Origin: Zobellia barbeyronii
GTDB lineage: Bacteria > Bacteroidota > Bacteroidia > Flavobacteriales > Flavobacteriaceae
Assembly (NCBI RefSeq): GCF_018603515.1
Contig: NZ_JACATN010000003.1
Coordinates: 620,001 to 684,000, forward strand
DNA length: 64,000 nt
Direction: 5' to 3'
A program made the translations under genes and the position numbers. Positions 46,235-55,075 of the stretch are shown piece after piece. Each line of letters opens with the position of its first letter. Within the stretch, counting starts at the first letter, position 1. The notes under the pieces were generated by a model. That model was not told the DNA's origin. It worked only from the letters and a program-made list of their open reading frames with translations, and did no database searches.

Positions 46235-47250
46235 TGGAGGTTACCAAAGACATATCCCTTAAATCATATAACACTTTCGGAATTGATGCTAAGGCTCAAT
46301 TCTTTATTGAAATCAATAGTTTGGAGGACCTAAAAGCGGGACTTCAACTAGATGGTTACCCTAACAAATTTGTCCTTAGCGGAGGAAGTAATATGTTGAT
46401 TACCGATGATGTTAATGCATTGGTAATGCACATTAATCTAAAAGGCAAAGAAGTCATTGAAGAAAGTGACGACAACGTCATTTTAAAAATCATGGCAGGC
46501 GAAAACTGGCACCAAATGGTGTTATGGACGCTAGATAATGGTTATGGCGGATTAGAGAATATGTCTCTCATTCCCGGTAATACAGGTACTGCGCCTATAC
46601 AAAATATAGGTGCTTATGGAGTTGAACTAAAAGACAATTTCGTTTCCTGTGAAGCTATGCATATTGAAACGCAAACCTTAAAGACCTTCTCCAAAAAAGA
46701 TTGTCAGTTTGGTTATCGCGATTCTTTTTTTAAAAACGAAGGAAAAGGAAAATTTATTATTACTTCGGTTACGTTTCAATTAAGTAAAAACAACCATAAG
46801 AAAAATACTTCTTACGGAGCTATTGAGGCCGAGCTTGAAAGAATGGGAATTTCAAATCCCACAATCAAAGATATTTCAAATGCTGTAATAGCAATTAGGC
46901 AAAGTAAATTGCCGGATCCCGCAGTTTTGGGCAATAGCGGTAGTTTTTTCAAAAATCCGGTAATAAGTATTGAAGAATACAATAAATTCATTGCTCTACA
47001 CCCAGAAGCGCCATCCTATAAAATTACGGATGAAAGCTTTAAAATACCAGCAGGTTGGTTAATTGAACAATGCGGCTTTAAGGGTAAGAGATTCGGTGAT
47101 GCAGGAATTCACAAAAATCAGGCATTAGTACTTGTTAATCATGGTACAGCTACAGGTCAGGAGATACTAAACTTGGCGTATAGAATAATTGATGAAGTGA
47201 AGAAGAAATTCGGCATTAGTATATCACCGGAAGTAAACATCATAAAATAA
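46234..47250 (+). CDS. murB: UDP-N-acetylenolpyruvoylglucosamine reductase
   Basis: A 338-residue type I MurB flavoenzyme. It reduces UDP-GlcNAc-enolpyruvate to UDP-MurNAc in peptidoglycan synthesis. FAD-binding PNKFVLSGGSNMLI and NMSLIPGNTGTAPIQNIGAYG are clear; the catalytic Ser lies in GNSGSFFKNP and the C-terminal Glu in SPEVNII. Its ATG overlaps the aminotransferase stop by one base. Two hairpins follow it. Confidence 0.95.
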   Translation: MEVTKDISLKSYNTFGIDAKAQFFIEINSLEDLKAGLQLDGYPNKFVLSGGSNMLITDDVNALVMHINLKGKEVIEESDDNVILKIMAGENWHQMVLWTLDNGYGGLENMSLIPGNTGTAPIQNIGAYGVELKDNFVSCEAMHIETQTLKTFSKKDCQFGYRDSFFKNEGKGKFIITSVTFQLSKNNHKKNTSYGAIEAELERMGISNPTIKDISNAVIAIRQSKLPDPAVLGNSGSFFKNPVISIEEYNKFIALHPEAPSYKITDESFKIPAGWLIEQCGFKGKRFGDAGIHKNQALVLVNHGTATGQEILNLAYRIIDEVKKKFGISISPEVNIIK

Positions 47251-47255
47251 ATAAC

Positions 47256-47334
47256 CCCCAAAGAAAAAATCTCGGGGGCTATACCAAACCAAACTAACCA
47301 AAAATTAAATGTGCAGTTACCAAGTGCACATTTA
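47256..47334 (+). other. Two tandem hairpins downstream of murB
   Basis: The first pairs CCCCC with GGGGG near 47256-47280. The second is a perfect 10-bp inverted repeat TAAATGTGCA (47306-47315) and TGCACATTTA (47325-47334) with a 9-nt loop. Neither has a clean T-tract. They could terminate murB, or fold as a leader or small RNA before the ECF sigma gene. Confidence 0.45.
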
Positions 47335-47461
47335 TATTATTAATATTTTAGAAAACGCCGATATAAAAATCAATTTTATAAATTAGCGTTTAAACATATA
47401 CGGTATTAGCGATTGAATTGGATGCCCAAACATTCATTTTTTTTGACTCCGGCACTATAAC

Positions 47462-48028
47462 ATGAGTACACTACTTGAAAAACATATTGTAGAACTACTT
47501 CAGGAAAGAGATGAAAAAGCCATTTCACTCTTGTATGAACATTATGGCGACACGCTTTTGGGGGTGGCCAACAAAGTAGTTCGAAATGAAGAATTGGCAC
47601 AGGATGTATTACAGGAAAGTTTTATAAAAATTTGGAAAAAATCTGACTCGTACGACTCCTCTAAAGCAAAACTTTTTACATGGTTATTTCGCATAACACG
47701 CAACACAGCAATAGATAAATTAAGAAGTGTTAATACAAAAAGCGATAAGGAAATCCAAATTGATGTTTCTGACGTATATAATTTAGGCGTCAACAGCATA
47801 AGACCAGAGTTTATGGATGTCCGTGAAAATTTAGAGAAAATAGAGACCAAATACCAAATTGTGTTGGATGCCTTGTTTTTTGAGGGGATGACACAACAGG
47901 AAGCGAGCGACGAGCTTAATATTCCGCTGGGAACTATTAAATCTAGATTAAAAATCGGACTCAGGGAACTCAAGAAAATTTATGGCCCAACAATGCTGTT
48001 GTTGTTATCAATAAACCTGATATCCTAA
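47462..48028 (+). CDS. ECF sigma factor (sigma-70 family)
   Basis: 188 residues with sigma region 2 (LYEHYGDTLLGVANKVVRNEELAQDVLQESFIKIW, core-binding and -10 recognition) and region 4 (FEGMTQQEASDELNIPLGTIKSRLKIGLRELKKIYG, -35 binding). It is directly followed (4 bp) by an RskA-like anti-sigma gene, so it is held inactive until a signal releases it. The region-4 motif is the common RpoE/SigK type. Its regulon is unknown. Confidence 0.95.
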   Translation: MSTLLEKHIVELLQERDEKAISLLYEHYGDTLLGVANKVVRNEELAQDVLQESFIKIWKKSDSYDSSKAKLFTWLFRITRNTAIDKLRSVNTKSDKEIQIDVSDVYNLGVNSIRPEFMDVRENLEKIETKYQIVLDALFFEGMTQQEASDELNIPLGTIKSRLKIGLRELKKIYGPTMLLLLSINLIS

Positions 48029-48032
48029 TACC

Positions 48033-48791
48033 ATGAAAGAAAAAATAAAACTATTTTTAGACTCCGATTTACTGGAAAGCTATCTTTTGGGTGCTACAAC
48101 AACTGAGGAAACATTACAAGTAGAACGTTACTTATCTATGTACCCAGAAGTTCGTAAAACTTATGAAGAGTTGCAAGACAACCTAGAAACGTATGCAAAA
48201 ATGCATGCCGTTAAAGCTCCAGAAGCCCTTAAAGAAAGAATACTTTCAAGTATCAACAAAGAATCTAACTTTAAAAGAAATTTCTACCGCATGGCAGTTG
48301 CTGCCAGTTTTGCTGTATTAATTTCTGCAGGTGCCTCTTATTTCTTCTGGGACCAGAATCAAAGCTTGCAAGCAGAGAATTCTATCGTTAACAATAAAAT
48401 TGACGATTTAGAAGAAACAATGCGTGCACAATTAGAGGATGTGAGAAACCAGTTTATTGTACTTCAAAATCCTGAAACGAAAAAGTATACCGTTAAAGGA
48501 AACAGGAAAGCGCAAGAACTTAAGGCAGTTGCTTATATAAATCCGGTTAAGAGACTTTCTTACCTTAACGTTAGTAAGCTTCCACATTTACCAAAAGACC
48601 AATGCTACCAAATGTGGACAGAGGTTAATGGTGAAATGTTGAATCTAGGAATTATCAAAGAGGCTGACAGTCAAGAAAAATTATTGGCATTACCTTATGC
48701 AGAAGATGCCGTAAGTTATATTACTATTGAGCCTAAGGGAGGAAACCAAAGTCCATCTGTAGAAAATATAGTAGCGAATATCGCATACTAA
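48033..48791 (+). CDS. Anti-sigma factor (RskA-like)
   Basis: 252 residues. The N-terminal 80 residues (LLGATTTEETLQVERYLSMYPEVRKTYEEL) match the anti-sigma domain; one TM helix lies at about 88-107 (FYRMAVAASFAVLISAGASY); the periplasmic C-terminal part (VAYINPVKRLSYLNVSKLP, DQCYQMWTEVNG, NLGIIKEADSQ) is the RskA domain. It should tether the sigma factor encoded 4 bp upstream at the inner membrane and release it by regulated proteolysis. Confidence 0.93.
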   Translation: MKEKIKLFLDSDLLESYLLGATTTEETLQVERYLSMYPEVRKTYEELQDNLETYAKMHAVKAPEALKERILSSINKESNFKRNFYRMAVAASFAVLISAGASYFFWDQNQSLQAENSIVNNKIDDLEETMRAQLEDVRNQFIVLQNPETKKYTVKGNRKAQELKAVAYINPVKRLSYLNVSKLPHLPKDQCYQMWTEVNGEMLNLGIIKEADSQEKLLALPYAEDAVSYITIEPKGGNQSPSVENIVANIAY

Positions 48792-48815
48792 GCAATCATC
48801 TTATTTAAGATATCA

Positions 48816-48847
48816 TTAAGCCCCGAAACTTCCGTTTCGGGGCTTAA
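48816..48847 (+). terminator. Terminator after the sigma/anti-sigma pair
   Basis: A 14-bp stem with TTAAGCCCCGAAAC (48816-48829) and GTTTCGGGGCTTAA (48834-48847), loop TTCC. The -7 element of the next gene starts only six bases after it. Confidence 0.9.
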
Positions 48848-48852
48848 TTTTA

Positions 48853-48860
48853 TATCTTTG
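48853..48860 (+). promoter_or_regulatory. -7 element of the small Cys-rich gene
   Basis: TATCTTTG matches TAnnTTTG, placed right after the sigma/anti-sigma terminator and 17 bp before the ATG. No clear -33 TTG upstream. Confidence 0.5.
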
Positions 48861-48877
48861 TCCCAAAATTCATCTAT

Positions 48878-49096
48878 ATGAAACTCATATTATTGACAAT
48901 TGGTTTATTGGCATTAGCCTTTGCAGGAATAGCCATTAAAATTTGGGCTAAAAAAGACGGTAAATTTGCAGGCACCTGTGCTAGTCAAAGTCCTTTTTTG
49001 AATCAAGATGGGCAAGCTTGTGGTATGTGTGGTAAATTACCAAGCGAGCAAGACTGTAAAAATGAAGACAACATAAATCTTCAATCTTCAATTTAA
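48878..49096 (+). CDS. Small single-TM protein with a four-cysteine motif
   Basis: 72 residues: one TM helix at about 3-22 (LILLTIGLLALAFAGIAIKI), a basic stop-transfer stretch (KKDGK), then Cys34, Cys48, Cys51 and Cys60 (GTCASQ, QACGMCGK, QDCKNED). This architecture is like NqrM, the small protein that helps mature Na+-NQR, although I cannot show homology. The cysteines could bind metal or an Fe-S cluster. It lies between two ECF sigma genes, with its own -7 element. Confidence 0.65.
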   Translation: MKLILLTIGLLALAFAGIAIKIWAKKDGKFAGTCASQSPFLNQDGQACGMCGKLPSEQDCKNEDNINLQSSI

Positions 49097-49122
49097 AATT
49101 CTCATTTTCAAACTATCTACTC

Positions 49123-49677
49123 TTGGCAAAAGCCGATGAAAATATTCAGATTACCATAAAAAAGGCCCTTGCGGGCAGCCAAATTGCTTACAGCACACTT
49201 TTAGATACTTTTTGGAACGGTGTATACGGCTTTCAGCTAAAACGTACTGAAAATGAGAGCGATGCAGAAGATATAACCGTACAGACTTTTTCAAAAGCAT
49301 TTGATAAATTAAGCACTTATAATTCCGATTACGAGTTTAACACCTGGCTTATTACCATTTCAAAGAACATACACGTAGACCTAATTCGGAAGCGTAAAAG
49401 AAATCTTGAAACCAGTGGAAATCAAGATGCGGTTAAAAAGGTTCTGGACGATACACCATCAGGAGAAGATCAATTAATTAGAGAGCAGAACTTGGCTACC
49501 CTTTTAATGCACATTAAAAAATTGAAGCCACATTATCAAGAAGTCATCAACCTAAGGTATTTTAAAGAATTGAGCTATGCAGATATAGCGCTAGAACTTA
49601 ATGAACCTATTAACAACGTTAAGGTTAAACTATTAAGAGCGAAAAAGCTTCTAGCCGAAGTCATTCAGAAAAAATAG
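49123..49677 (+). CDS. Second ECF sigma factor, TTG start
   Basis: 184 residues with region 2 (LLDTFWNGVYGFQLKRTENESDAEDITVQTFSKAF, NTWLITISKNIHVDLIRKRKR) and region 4 (PHYQEVINLRYFKELSYADIALELNEP and NNVKVKLLRAKKLL). There is no ATG in this frame before region 4, so the TTG at 49123 is the likely start. No anti-sigma gene is adjacent, so it may be constitutive or regulated otherwise. It starts 27 bp after the Cys-rich protein. Confidence 0.92.
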   Translation: MAKADENIQITIKKALAGSQIAYSTLLDTFWNGVYGFQLKRTENESDAEDITVQTFSKAFDKLSTYNSDYEFNTWLITISKNIHVDLIRKRKRNLETSGNQDAVKKVLDDTPSGEDQLIREQNLATLLMHIKKLKPHYQEVINLRYFKELSYADIALELNEPINNVKVKLLRAKKLLAEVIQKK

Positions 49678-49804
49678 GACTCTTCCTATTTCAAACAAAT
49701 TTCATATACTGTTTGAATTTGGTATTATCTTAAATCTCACAAAAAGTACTTTTTAGGTAAAAGCAAAAACCAGCCATTAGCATCGGTGCTGCAACGCTAA
49801 ATCG

Positions 49805-49812
49805 TATATTTG
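49805..49812 (+). promoter_or_regulatory. lipA promoter -7 element
   Basis: TATATTTG, 19 bp before the lipA ATG. Upstream lies TTAGC...GCTAA (about 49777-49800), an inverted 5-bp repeat that could be regulatory. Confidence 0.5.
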
Positions 49813-49831
49813 TACAAAATTGCATTAAACT

Positions 49832-50707
49832 ATGAGCACAGATACTATAGGTAACGTTATTCCTCCCAAAGGCAAACCAAAATGGCTAAGAGTTAAGCTT
49901 CCTACAGGTAAAAAGTATACTCAACTTAGAAGTTTAGTAGACAAATATGACCTTCATACCATCTGTACTTCAGGTAGTTGCCCAAATATGGGTGAATGCT
50001 GGGGAGAAGGCACAGCTACGTTTATGATTCTAGGAAATGTTTGTACTAGATCATGTGGTTTTTGTGGTGTTCAGACCGGTCGTCCTGATACAGTAGATTG
50101 GGCGGAACCAGAAAAAGTAGCACGTTCAATTAAAATAATGGGCATCAAACATGCCGTTATTACTTCTGTAGATAGAGATGATTTAAAAGATATGGGATCT
50201 ATCATTTGGGCAGAAACCGTAAAGGCCATTCGTAGAATGAATCCCGAAACGACTCTAGAAACATTGATTCCTGATTTTCAGGGAATAGAAAGACATCTAG
50301 ATCGCATTATAGAAGTAGGTCCGGAAGTTGTTTCCCACAATATGGAAACCGTTAAAAGACTTACTCGTGAAGTTCGTATACAAGCAAAATATGAACGTAG
50401 CCTTGAGGCTTTAAGGTATTTGCGTGCTAATGGCGTAAACCGTACTAAATCTGGTATTATGCTAGGTTTAGGAGAACTAGAAGAAGAAGTAATAGAGACT
50501 ATGAGAGATTTGCGCGATGCCGATGTAGATGTAGTTACTATTGGACAATATCTTCAACCTTCCAAAAAACATTTGCCCGTTAAAGAATTTATTCTTCCAG
50601 AGCAGTTCAAAAAATATGAAGAAATAGGCCTAGAAATGGGCTTTAGACATGTTGAAAGTGGTGCTCTAGTGAGATCTTCTTACAAGGCCCACAAACATAT
50701 ACACTAA
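49832..50707 (+). CDS. lipA: Lipoyl synthase
   Basis: 291 residues. The radical SAM cluster motif CTRSCGFC (Cys71, Cys75, Cys78) binds the reducing cluster. The second, auxiliary cluster motif [12 protein letters not shown] (Cys45, Cys50, Cys56) supplies sulfur. It inserts two sulfurs into octanoyl chains of lipoyl domains of dehydrogenase complexes. It sits between the second ECF sigma gene and a GAPDH gene, with its own promoter. Confidence 0.97.
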   Translation: MSTDTIGNVIPPKGKPKWLRVKLPTGKKYTQLRSLVDKYDLHTICTSGSCPNMGECWGEGTATFMILGNVCTRSCGFCGVQTGRPDTVDWAEPEKVARSIKIMGIKHAVITSVDRDDLKDMGSIIWAETVKAIRRMNPETTLETLIPDFQGIERHLDRIIEVGPEVVSHNMETVKRLTREVRIQAKYERSLEALRYLRANGVNRTKSGIMLGLGELEEEVIETMRDLRDADVDVVTIGQYLQPSKKHLPVKEFILPEQFKKYEEIGLEMGFRHVESGALVRSSYKAHKHIH

Positions 50708-50803
50708 TTGCTTTTTAACTGAGGATTACTAATCAGTTAAAACAATTTCACTGTCAAATGAAAAATAGCTTTAGAATTTTATTCTTTAGCCACTACCTTT
50801 CTT

Positions 50804-51814
50804 ATGAAGAAGACCAATATAGGCATTAACGGATTTGGCCGGATAGGTCGGACACTTTTTAGGCTTTTAGACGCACACCCCGATTTAAATGTAGTAGCCA
50901 TAAACGATTTGGCAGATGCCCGAACACTATCACATTTATTAAAATACGATAGTATTCACGGGGTTTTCAATCACCAGGTTACCTATAAAGAAAATACAAT
51001 TCTTGTAGACGATAAATCCGTCGCTTTAACCAACCACAAAACCCCTAACGACATTAGATGGTCTGATTACGATGTAGACATTGTGGTTGAATGTTCTGGG
51101 AAATTCAAAACCAAAGAAAGTCTTGAACCACATTTGGCAAACGGGGCTAAAAAAGTGATTTTATCAGCTCCACCTGCAGATGACGATATAAAAATGATTG
51201 TATTGGGCATTAATGAAACTGCTATAAATGCCGATGATGATATTATTTCAAACGCATCTTGTACAACCAATAATGCGGCACCAATGATCAAAATAATTGA
51301 TGATTTGTGTGGTATAGAACAAGCTTACATTACCACAATACACTCGTATACCTCAGACCAAAGCCTTCATGACCAACCACATCATGACCTTAGAAGAGCT
51401 CGTGCAGCTTCACAATCTATTGTTCCCACGACTACGGGAGCAGCCAAAGCGCTTACGAAGATTTTTCCTCACTTAGCAGACGTAATTGGTGGTTGTGGGA
51501 TTCGTGTACCAGTGCCAAATGGATCTCTAACAGATATTACCTTTAATGTTAAAAAGGAAACATCCATAGAAGAAATAAACACTGTTTTTAGAGAAAAAGC
51601 AGACAAAGAGTTCAAAAACATACTTTTATACACAGAAGATCCAATAGTATCAATAGACATAAACAATAGTTATTATTCTTGTACGTTTGACTCTATGATG
51701 ACTTCGGTTATCGGAAGAATGGTCAAAATTATTGGTTGGTATGATAACGAAACCGGCTACAGTAGTAGACTTATAGACCTTATTTTAGTACTGAAAAGAA
51801 ATAAATACGTTTGA
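50804..51814 (+). CDS. gap: Glyceraldehyde-3-phosphate dehydrogenase
   Basis: 336 residues. NAD-binding INGFGRIGRTLFR at the N-terminus; catalytic Cys153 in SNASCTTNNAAP and His180 in TTIHSYTSDQ. The usual CTTNCLAP is CTTNNAAP here, so the second Cys of that motif is absent while the catalytic one is kept. It interconverts glyceraldehyde-3-phosphate and 1,3-bisphosphoglycerate. The stop overlaps by four bases the likely TTG start of the histidine kinase gene. Whether it is the main glycolytic copy is unknown. Confidence 0.93.
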   Translation: MKKTNIGINGFGRIGRTLFRLLDAHPDLNVVAINDLADARTLSHLLKYDSIHGVFNHQVTYKENTILVDDKSVALTNHKTPNDIRWSDYDVDIVVECSGKFKTKESLEPHLANGAKKVILSAPPADDDIKMIVLGINETAINADDDIISNASCTTNNAAPMIKIIDDLCGIEQAYITTIHSYTSDQSLHDQPHHDLRRARAASQSIVPTTTGAAKALTKIFPHLADVIGGCGIRVPVPNGSLTDITFNVKKETSIEEINTVFREKADKEFKNILLYTEDPIVSIDINNSYYSCTFDSMMTSVIGRMVKIIGWYDNETGYSSRLIDLILVLKRNKYV

Positions 51815-53676
51815 ATCTTGATTTTCTACATATTGGCTTAAAAAGAATCTTATCAATATTCGTATTGATTTGGGTTGTGCAAAATGCACAGGCCCAAGAT
51901 AGTCTTGTTGTGGAAAATAGTGATGTTCGTATCTACTTTGAAGAAGCGAGAGCTTTCCGTAATAGAGACCAAACCGATTTAGCTCTTGAAGCTCTTGAAA
52001 AGGCTTCAAAGGTAGCTGAGAAAAATGAAGATGTAAAAGCACTCATAGATTGCTATCATAAATTTGCTCTAGTCTACCTAAAACTCAAAAAAGAAGAAAC
52101 TACCTACTTCTATTGGGACAGAGCCAAGGCACTGCTAAAGGATATAGAATATCCTTATGGTAACGCTATGCAAAAGTATATTGAAGCTATTTTACTCTTT
52201 CATGACGAGAAAAACTTTCAGGCTATCTTCATGCTTAATGAAGCAAAACAGCTGAATAACGATCGTAATTTCTTCAATAATATATTACTAGCGGAAGGTA
52301 ATATCTATCTGAAACTAGAAAAGTACGATAGTGCCACAAAAAACTTCAACTCACTTATTATCAATACGGATATTTACGAAAGTGATTATCTTGCCACTAG
52401 AGCTTATCTAGGTTTAGCCAAACTAAATCTAGCTACCGAAAAATTTGAGCAGAGTGCAGAAAATGGGGAAAATGCACTAAAGCTGGCGAAAAAGAATAAG
52501 TTTTTTAAAGAAATATGGGAAGCTAATGAAATGCTCACCACTGTTTACGAAAGACTTGGTAAGTATGACAAATCATTAGCTAACAACAAAGACCTGTTGC
52601 AAATACGAGATTCGCTCTTCAATATTGCAAAAATGAAGACCGAGGCAAAAACAGCGGAAAAGATTCAGTTTGATTTTATGAGCGATGAAATAAAGCGCCA
52701 AGAACAAAAAATTGAAGAACTGAACGAATCCAAGAACAAGTCTGATATTACTATAATATTGACTTCTGCCCTATTAATAATCATTACGCTTTTGGCCGTT
52801 TCATTATTTAGAAACAACCAAATAAAATTAAAAACTAACGATTTACTTCAGACTAAAAACAACGAACTAAAGGCCGCTAGAGATGCTGCAGTAAACGCTA
52901 TGGAGGCTAAGACAAACTTCTTGTCTACGGTTAGTCACGAGCTAAGAACTCCACTCTATGCGGTAACAGGTCTTACGCATTTACTCTTAGAGGAGAATCC
53001 AAGCAAAGGACAGAAGGAACATTTAAAAGCCTTAAAATTCTCAGGAGATTATCTGTTGAATTTCATAAACGACATACTTCAAATTAATAAAATTGATGCT
53101 GACAAATTGGAACCTCTTAATGTAGAATTCAACCTTAAAAAAGTACTTCAAGAAGTTATTGATTCCCTTAAACAAGGTGCGCAGGCCAATAACACTACAC
53201 TAATTTTAGATTACGATACGAAAATACCTTACCACTTGATGAGTGACCCGTTAAAGCTCTCTCAGATTTTCCTAAATTTGGTTGGCAACGCTTTAAAATT
53301 TACCAAAGGTGGCGAAGTTAAGGTAACTGCCAAACTCATGAAAAAGGATGACGAAGATGTTACCCTTTATTTTGAGGTAAAAGACAATGGTATTGGTATT
53401 GCCAAAGAGCAACAACAGAACATCTTTGATGGTTTTGAACAAGGTTCAATACAAATAAACAGAGAGTACGGTGGTACTGGTCTGGGTCTTACTATAGTTA
53501 AGAGTTTGCTAGGCCTTTTTGAAAGTAAAATAGAACTAGAAAGTGAACTAGGTGTTGGAAGTACATTCTTCTTTCAACTAGAAATGAAGGGCAAGGATAG
53601 TATTGTAGATGATATTCCGTTTGAAGTAACTCCGCAAGATTTCAAATTTAAAGGGCTTAAATATTTTAATTGTTGA
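51811..53676 (+). CDS. TPR-containing membrane histidine kinase (first part of a broken hybrid kinase)
   Basis: 621 residues from the TTG at 51811 (TTGA overlap with gap). A signal peptide (about 1-29, VQNAQAQ), a periplasmic TPR domain (about 45-290: ALEALEKASKVAEK, YDSATKNFNSL), a coiled coil, one TM helix (about 310-335), then HisKA with His376 in FLSTVSHELRTP, and HATPase with NLVGNALKF, DNGIGI and GGTGLGLTIV. The protein runs out at FKGLKYFNC and stops just where a receiver domain would begin. The receiver lies downstream in another frame. Signals sensed by the TPR part are unknown. Confidence 0.9.
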   Translation: MNLDFLHIGLKRILSIFVLIWVVQNAQAQDSLVVENSDVRIYFEEARAFRNRDQTDLALEALEKASKVAEKNEDVKALIDCYHKFALVYLKLKKEETTYFYWDRAKALLKDIEYPYGNAMQKYIEAILLFHDEKNFQAIFMLNEAKQLNNDRNFFNNILLAEGNIYLKLEKYDSATKNFNSLIINTDIYESDYLATRAYLGLAKLNLATEKFEQSAENGENALKLAKKNKFFKEIWEANEMLTTVYERLGKYDKSLANNKDLLQIRDSLFNIAKMKTEAKTAEKIQFDFMSDEIKRQEQKIEELNESKNKSDITIILTSALLIIITLLAVSLFRNNQIKLKTNDLLQTKNNELKAARDAAVNAMEAKTNFLSTVSHELRTPLYAVTGLTHLLLEENPSKGQKEHLKALKFSGDYLLNFINDILQINKIDADKLEPLNVEFNLKKVLQEVIDSLKQGAQANNTTLILDYDTKIPYHLMSDPLKLSQIFLNLVGNALKFTKGGEVKVTAKLMKKDDEDVTLYFEVKDNGIGIAKEQQQNIFDGFEQGSIQINREYGGTGLGLTIVKSLLGLFESKIELESELGVGSTFFFQLEMKGKDSIVDDIPFEVTPQDFKFKGLKYFNC

Positions 53677-54040
53677 AGACAACAAAATAAACCAAGTCAT
53701 TACCAAGAAAATGCTTTCTAAAAAAGAAATTACGAGCGACATTGCAAACGACGGTGGCGAAGCAATAGATATGGCTCGTGAAAACTACTATGATGCTATT
53801 TTAATGGATATTCACATGCCAGGTATTGGAGGTGAAGAAGCCACGATTGAAATTAGAAAGTTTGATATTGTTACTCCTATTATAGCTCTTACCGCTATTT
53901 CTTTAGATGATAGTTTGGAAAGTTTCTACGCTGCAGGCTGTAATGATGTTGTTACCAAACCGTTTAAACCTGAAGTCTTCTATCAGAAGATTGGTGAAAA
54001 TATTTTCAATAGAAAAGAACTTAAGAATTCTACTTCATAA
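53660..54040 (+). pseudogene. Receiver domain separated from the hybrid histidine kinase by a one-base frameshift
   Basis: Reading from 53660 in the +1 frame gives NILIVEDNKINQVITKK, then a complete receiver domain: phosphoacceptor Asp in ILMDIHMPGIGG, Thr in ALTA and Lys in VTKPF. Deleting one A of the AAA at 53659-53661 would fuse it to the kinase as FKGL-N-ILIVEDN. The first ATG in this frame (53711) comes after the first beta strand and acidic pocket, so an independent receiver would be incomplete. A sequencing error, a recent mutation or programmed frameshifting are all possible. Confidence 0.75.
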
Positions 54041-55028
54041 ATTCTAGCAATCTTCCTCTTAACAAAGACTCCCCGTCATCAAAAAACCTATGCTTTACGG
54101 GAATGAAATAAAGATTATCCACCTTATCTTTTAGACGTACAAAATCTTTTTCCGTAGTTAGAATACATTGCTTTTCTCGTAAAACAGCTAATTCTGAATC
54201 ACTGAAATCATGATGGTCTTTAAACTTTAGATGCTCAAATCTCAACCCTTTAGACTTCAAATAATCTAATAATGGCTGTGGATTTGCAATACCGGTAACT
54301 AGAGTAACTTCTTTGGTCTTTAACTCCTCTAAAGAAATAGAATCATCAACAGCCTTAATCGTATCATCATAATCCAAGTAGGAAAATAATACTTTTTGAC
54401 GAGGTTCTGGCTTCAGTTTTGTCATTATGGTATTCCGAGCATCCACACTTAAATCACTGGGGCATTTGGTCACCACTATAACCTCTGCCCTACGCGCTTC
54501 CTTTTTACTATCCCTCAAATTTCCCGTTGGCAAATACCAGTCATCAACATAAAGATTTCCAAAAGAAGTCAGGAGTATTGAAAATTCACAAGTAACCTTA
54601 CGGTGTTGGTAGGCATCATCCAATAAGATGACGTCCGGCTGAATACGTTTTTCTAGAATTTCTATTCCATTTCTTCTATCTGCATCAACAGCCAAGTTTA
54701 TATCCGGAAATTTAGAAAATATTTGAAAAGGCTCATCACCCAACGTTTCCACTGTAGCATCATCATCAGCCAAAACAAATCCTTTTGATTTCCTGCGATA
54801 CCCCCTACTCAGCACGGCCACTTTAAAATTGTCCTTCAACAAACCAACCAGCAGCTCCACCATAGGAGTTTTACCAGTACCACCAGCACTTAGGTTCCCT
54901 ATACATATAGTGGGTGTTTCAAATCTTTTGGAACTGAAAATTCCTTTATCGTAGAAATAATTCCGTAGATAAACCACTAACGCATAAACCAACGATACGG
55001 GAAATAATATTTTTCTGAGTAGTTGCAC
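54030..55028 (-). CDS. lpxK: Tetraacyldisaccharide 4'-kinase
   Basis: 332 residues. It phosphorylates the lipid A precursor at the 4' position in LPS synthesis, at the inner membrane. The ATP-binding loop GNLSAGGTGKTP lies at about 44-55, with a short N-terminal membrane helix before it (FPVSLVYALVVYLRN). ILLDDAYQHRKV and CILTTEKDFVRL are family marks. Its 3' end overlaps the receiver domain gene by 11 bp in convergent orientation. Confidence 0.95.
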   Translation of the reverse strand: MQLLRKILFPVSLVYALVVYLRNYFYDKGIFSSKRFETPTICIGNLSAGGTGKTPMVELLVGLLKDNFKVAVLSRGYRRKSKGFVLADDDATVETLGDEPFQIFSKFPDINLAVDADRRNGIEILEKRIQPDVILLDDAYQHRKVTCEFSILLTSFGNLYVDDWYLPTGNLRDSKKEARRAEVIVVTKCPSDLSVDARNTIMTKLKPEPRQKVLFSYLDYDDTIKAVDDSISLEELKTKEVTLVTGIANPQPLLDYLKSKGLRFEHLKFKDHHDFSDSELAVLREKQCILTTEKDFVRLKDKVDNLYFIPVKHRFFDDGESLLRGRLLEFMK

Positions 55029-55075
55029 GAAGGCGAAATTATAATATTTTATCTTTAGACCTCATAAAAATAGCA

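Noticed and set aside
47306-47334. Reading the murB downstream inverted repeat as a CRP-type site
   Set aside because: The TGTG and CACA halves are too far apart for that family.
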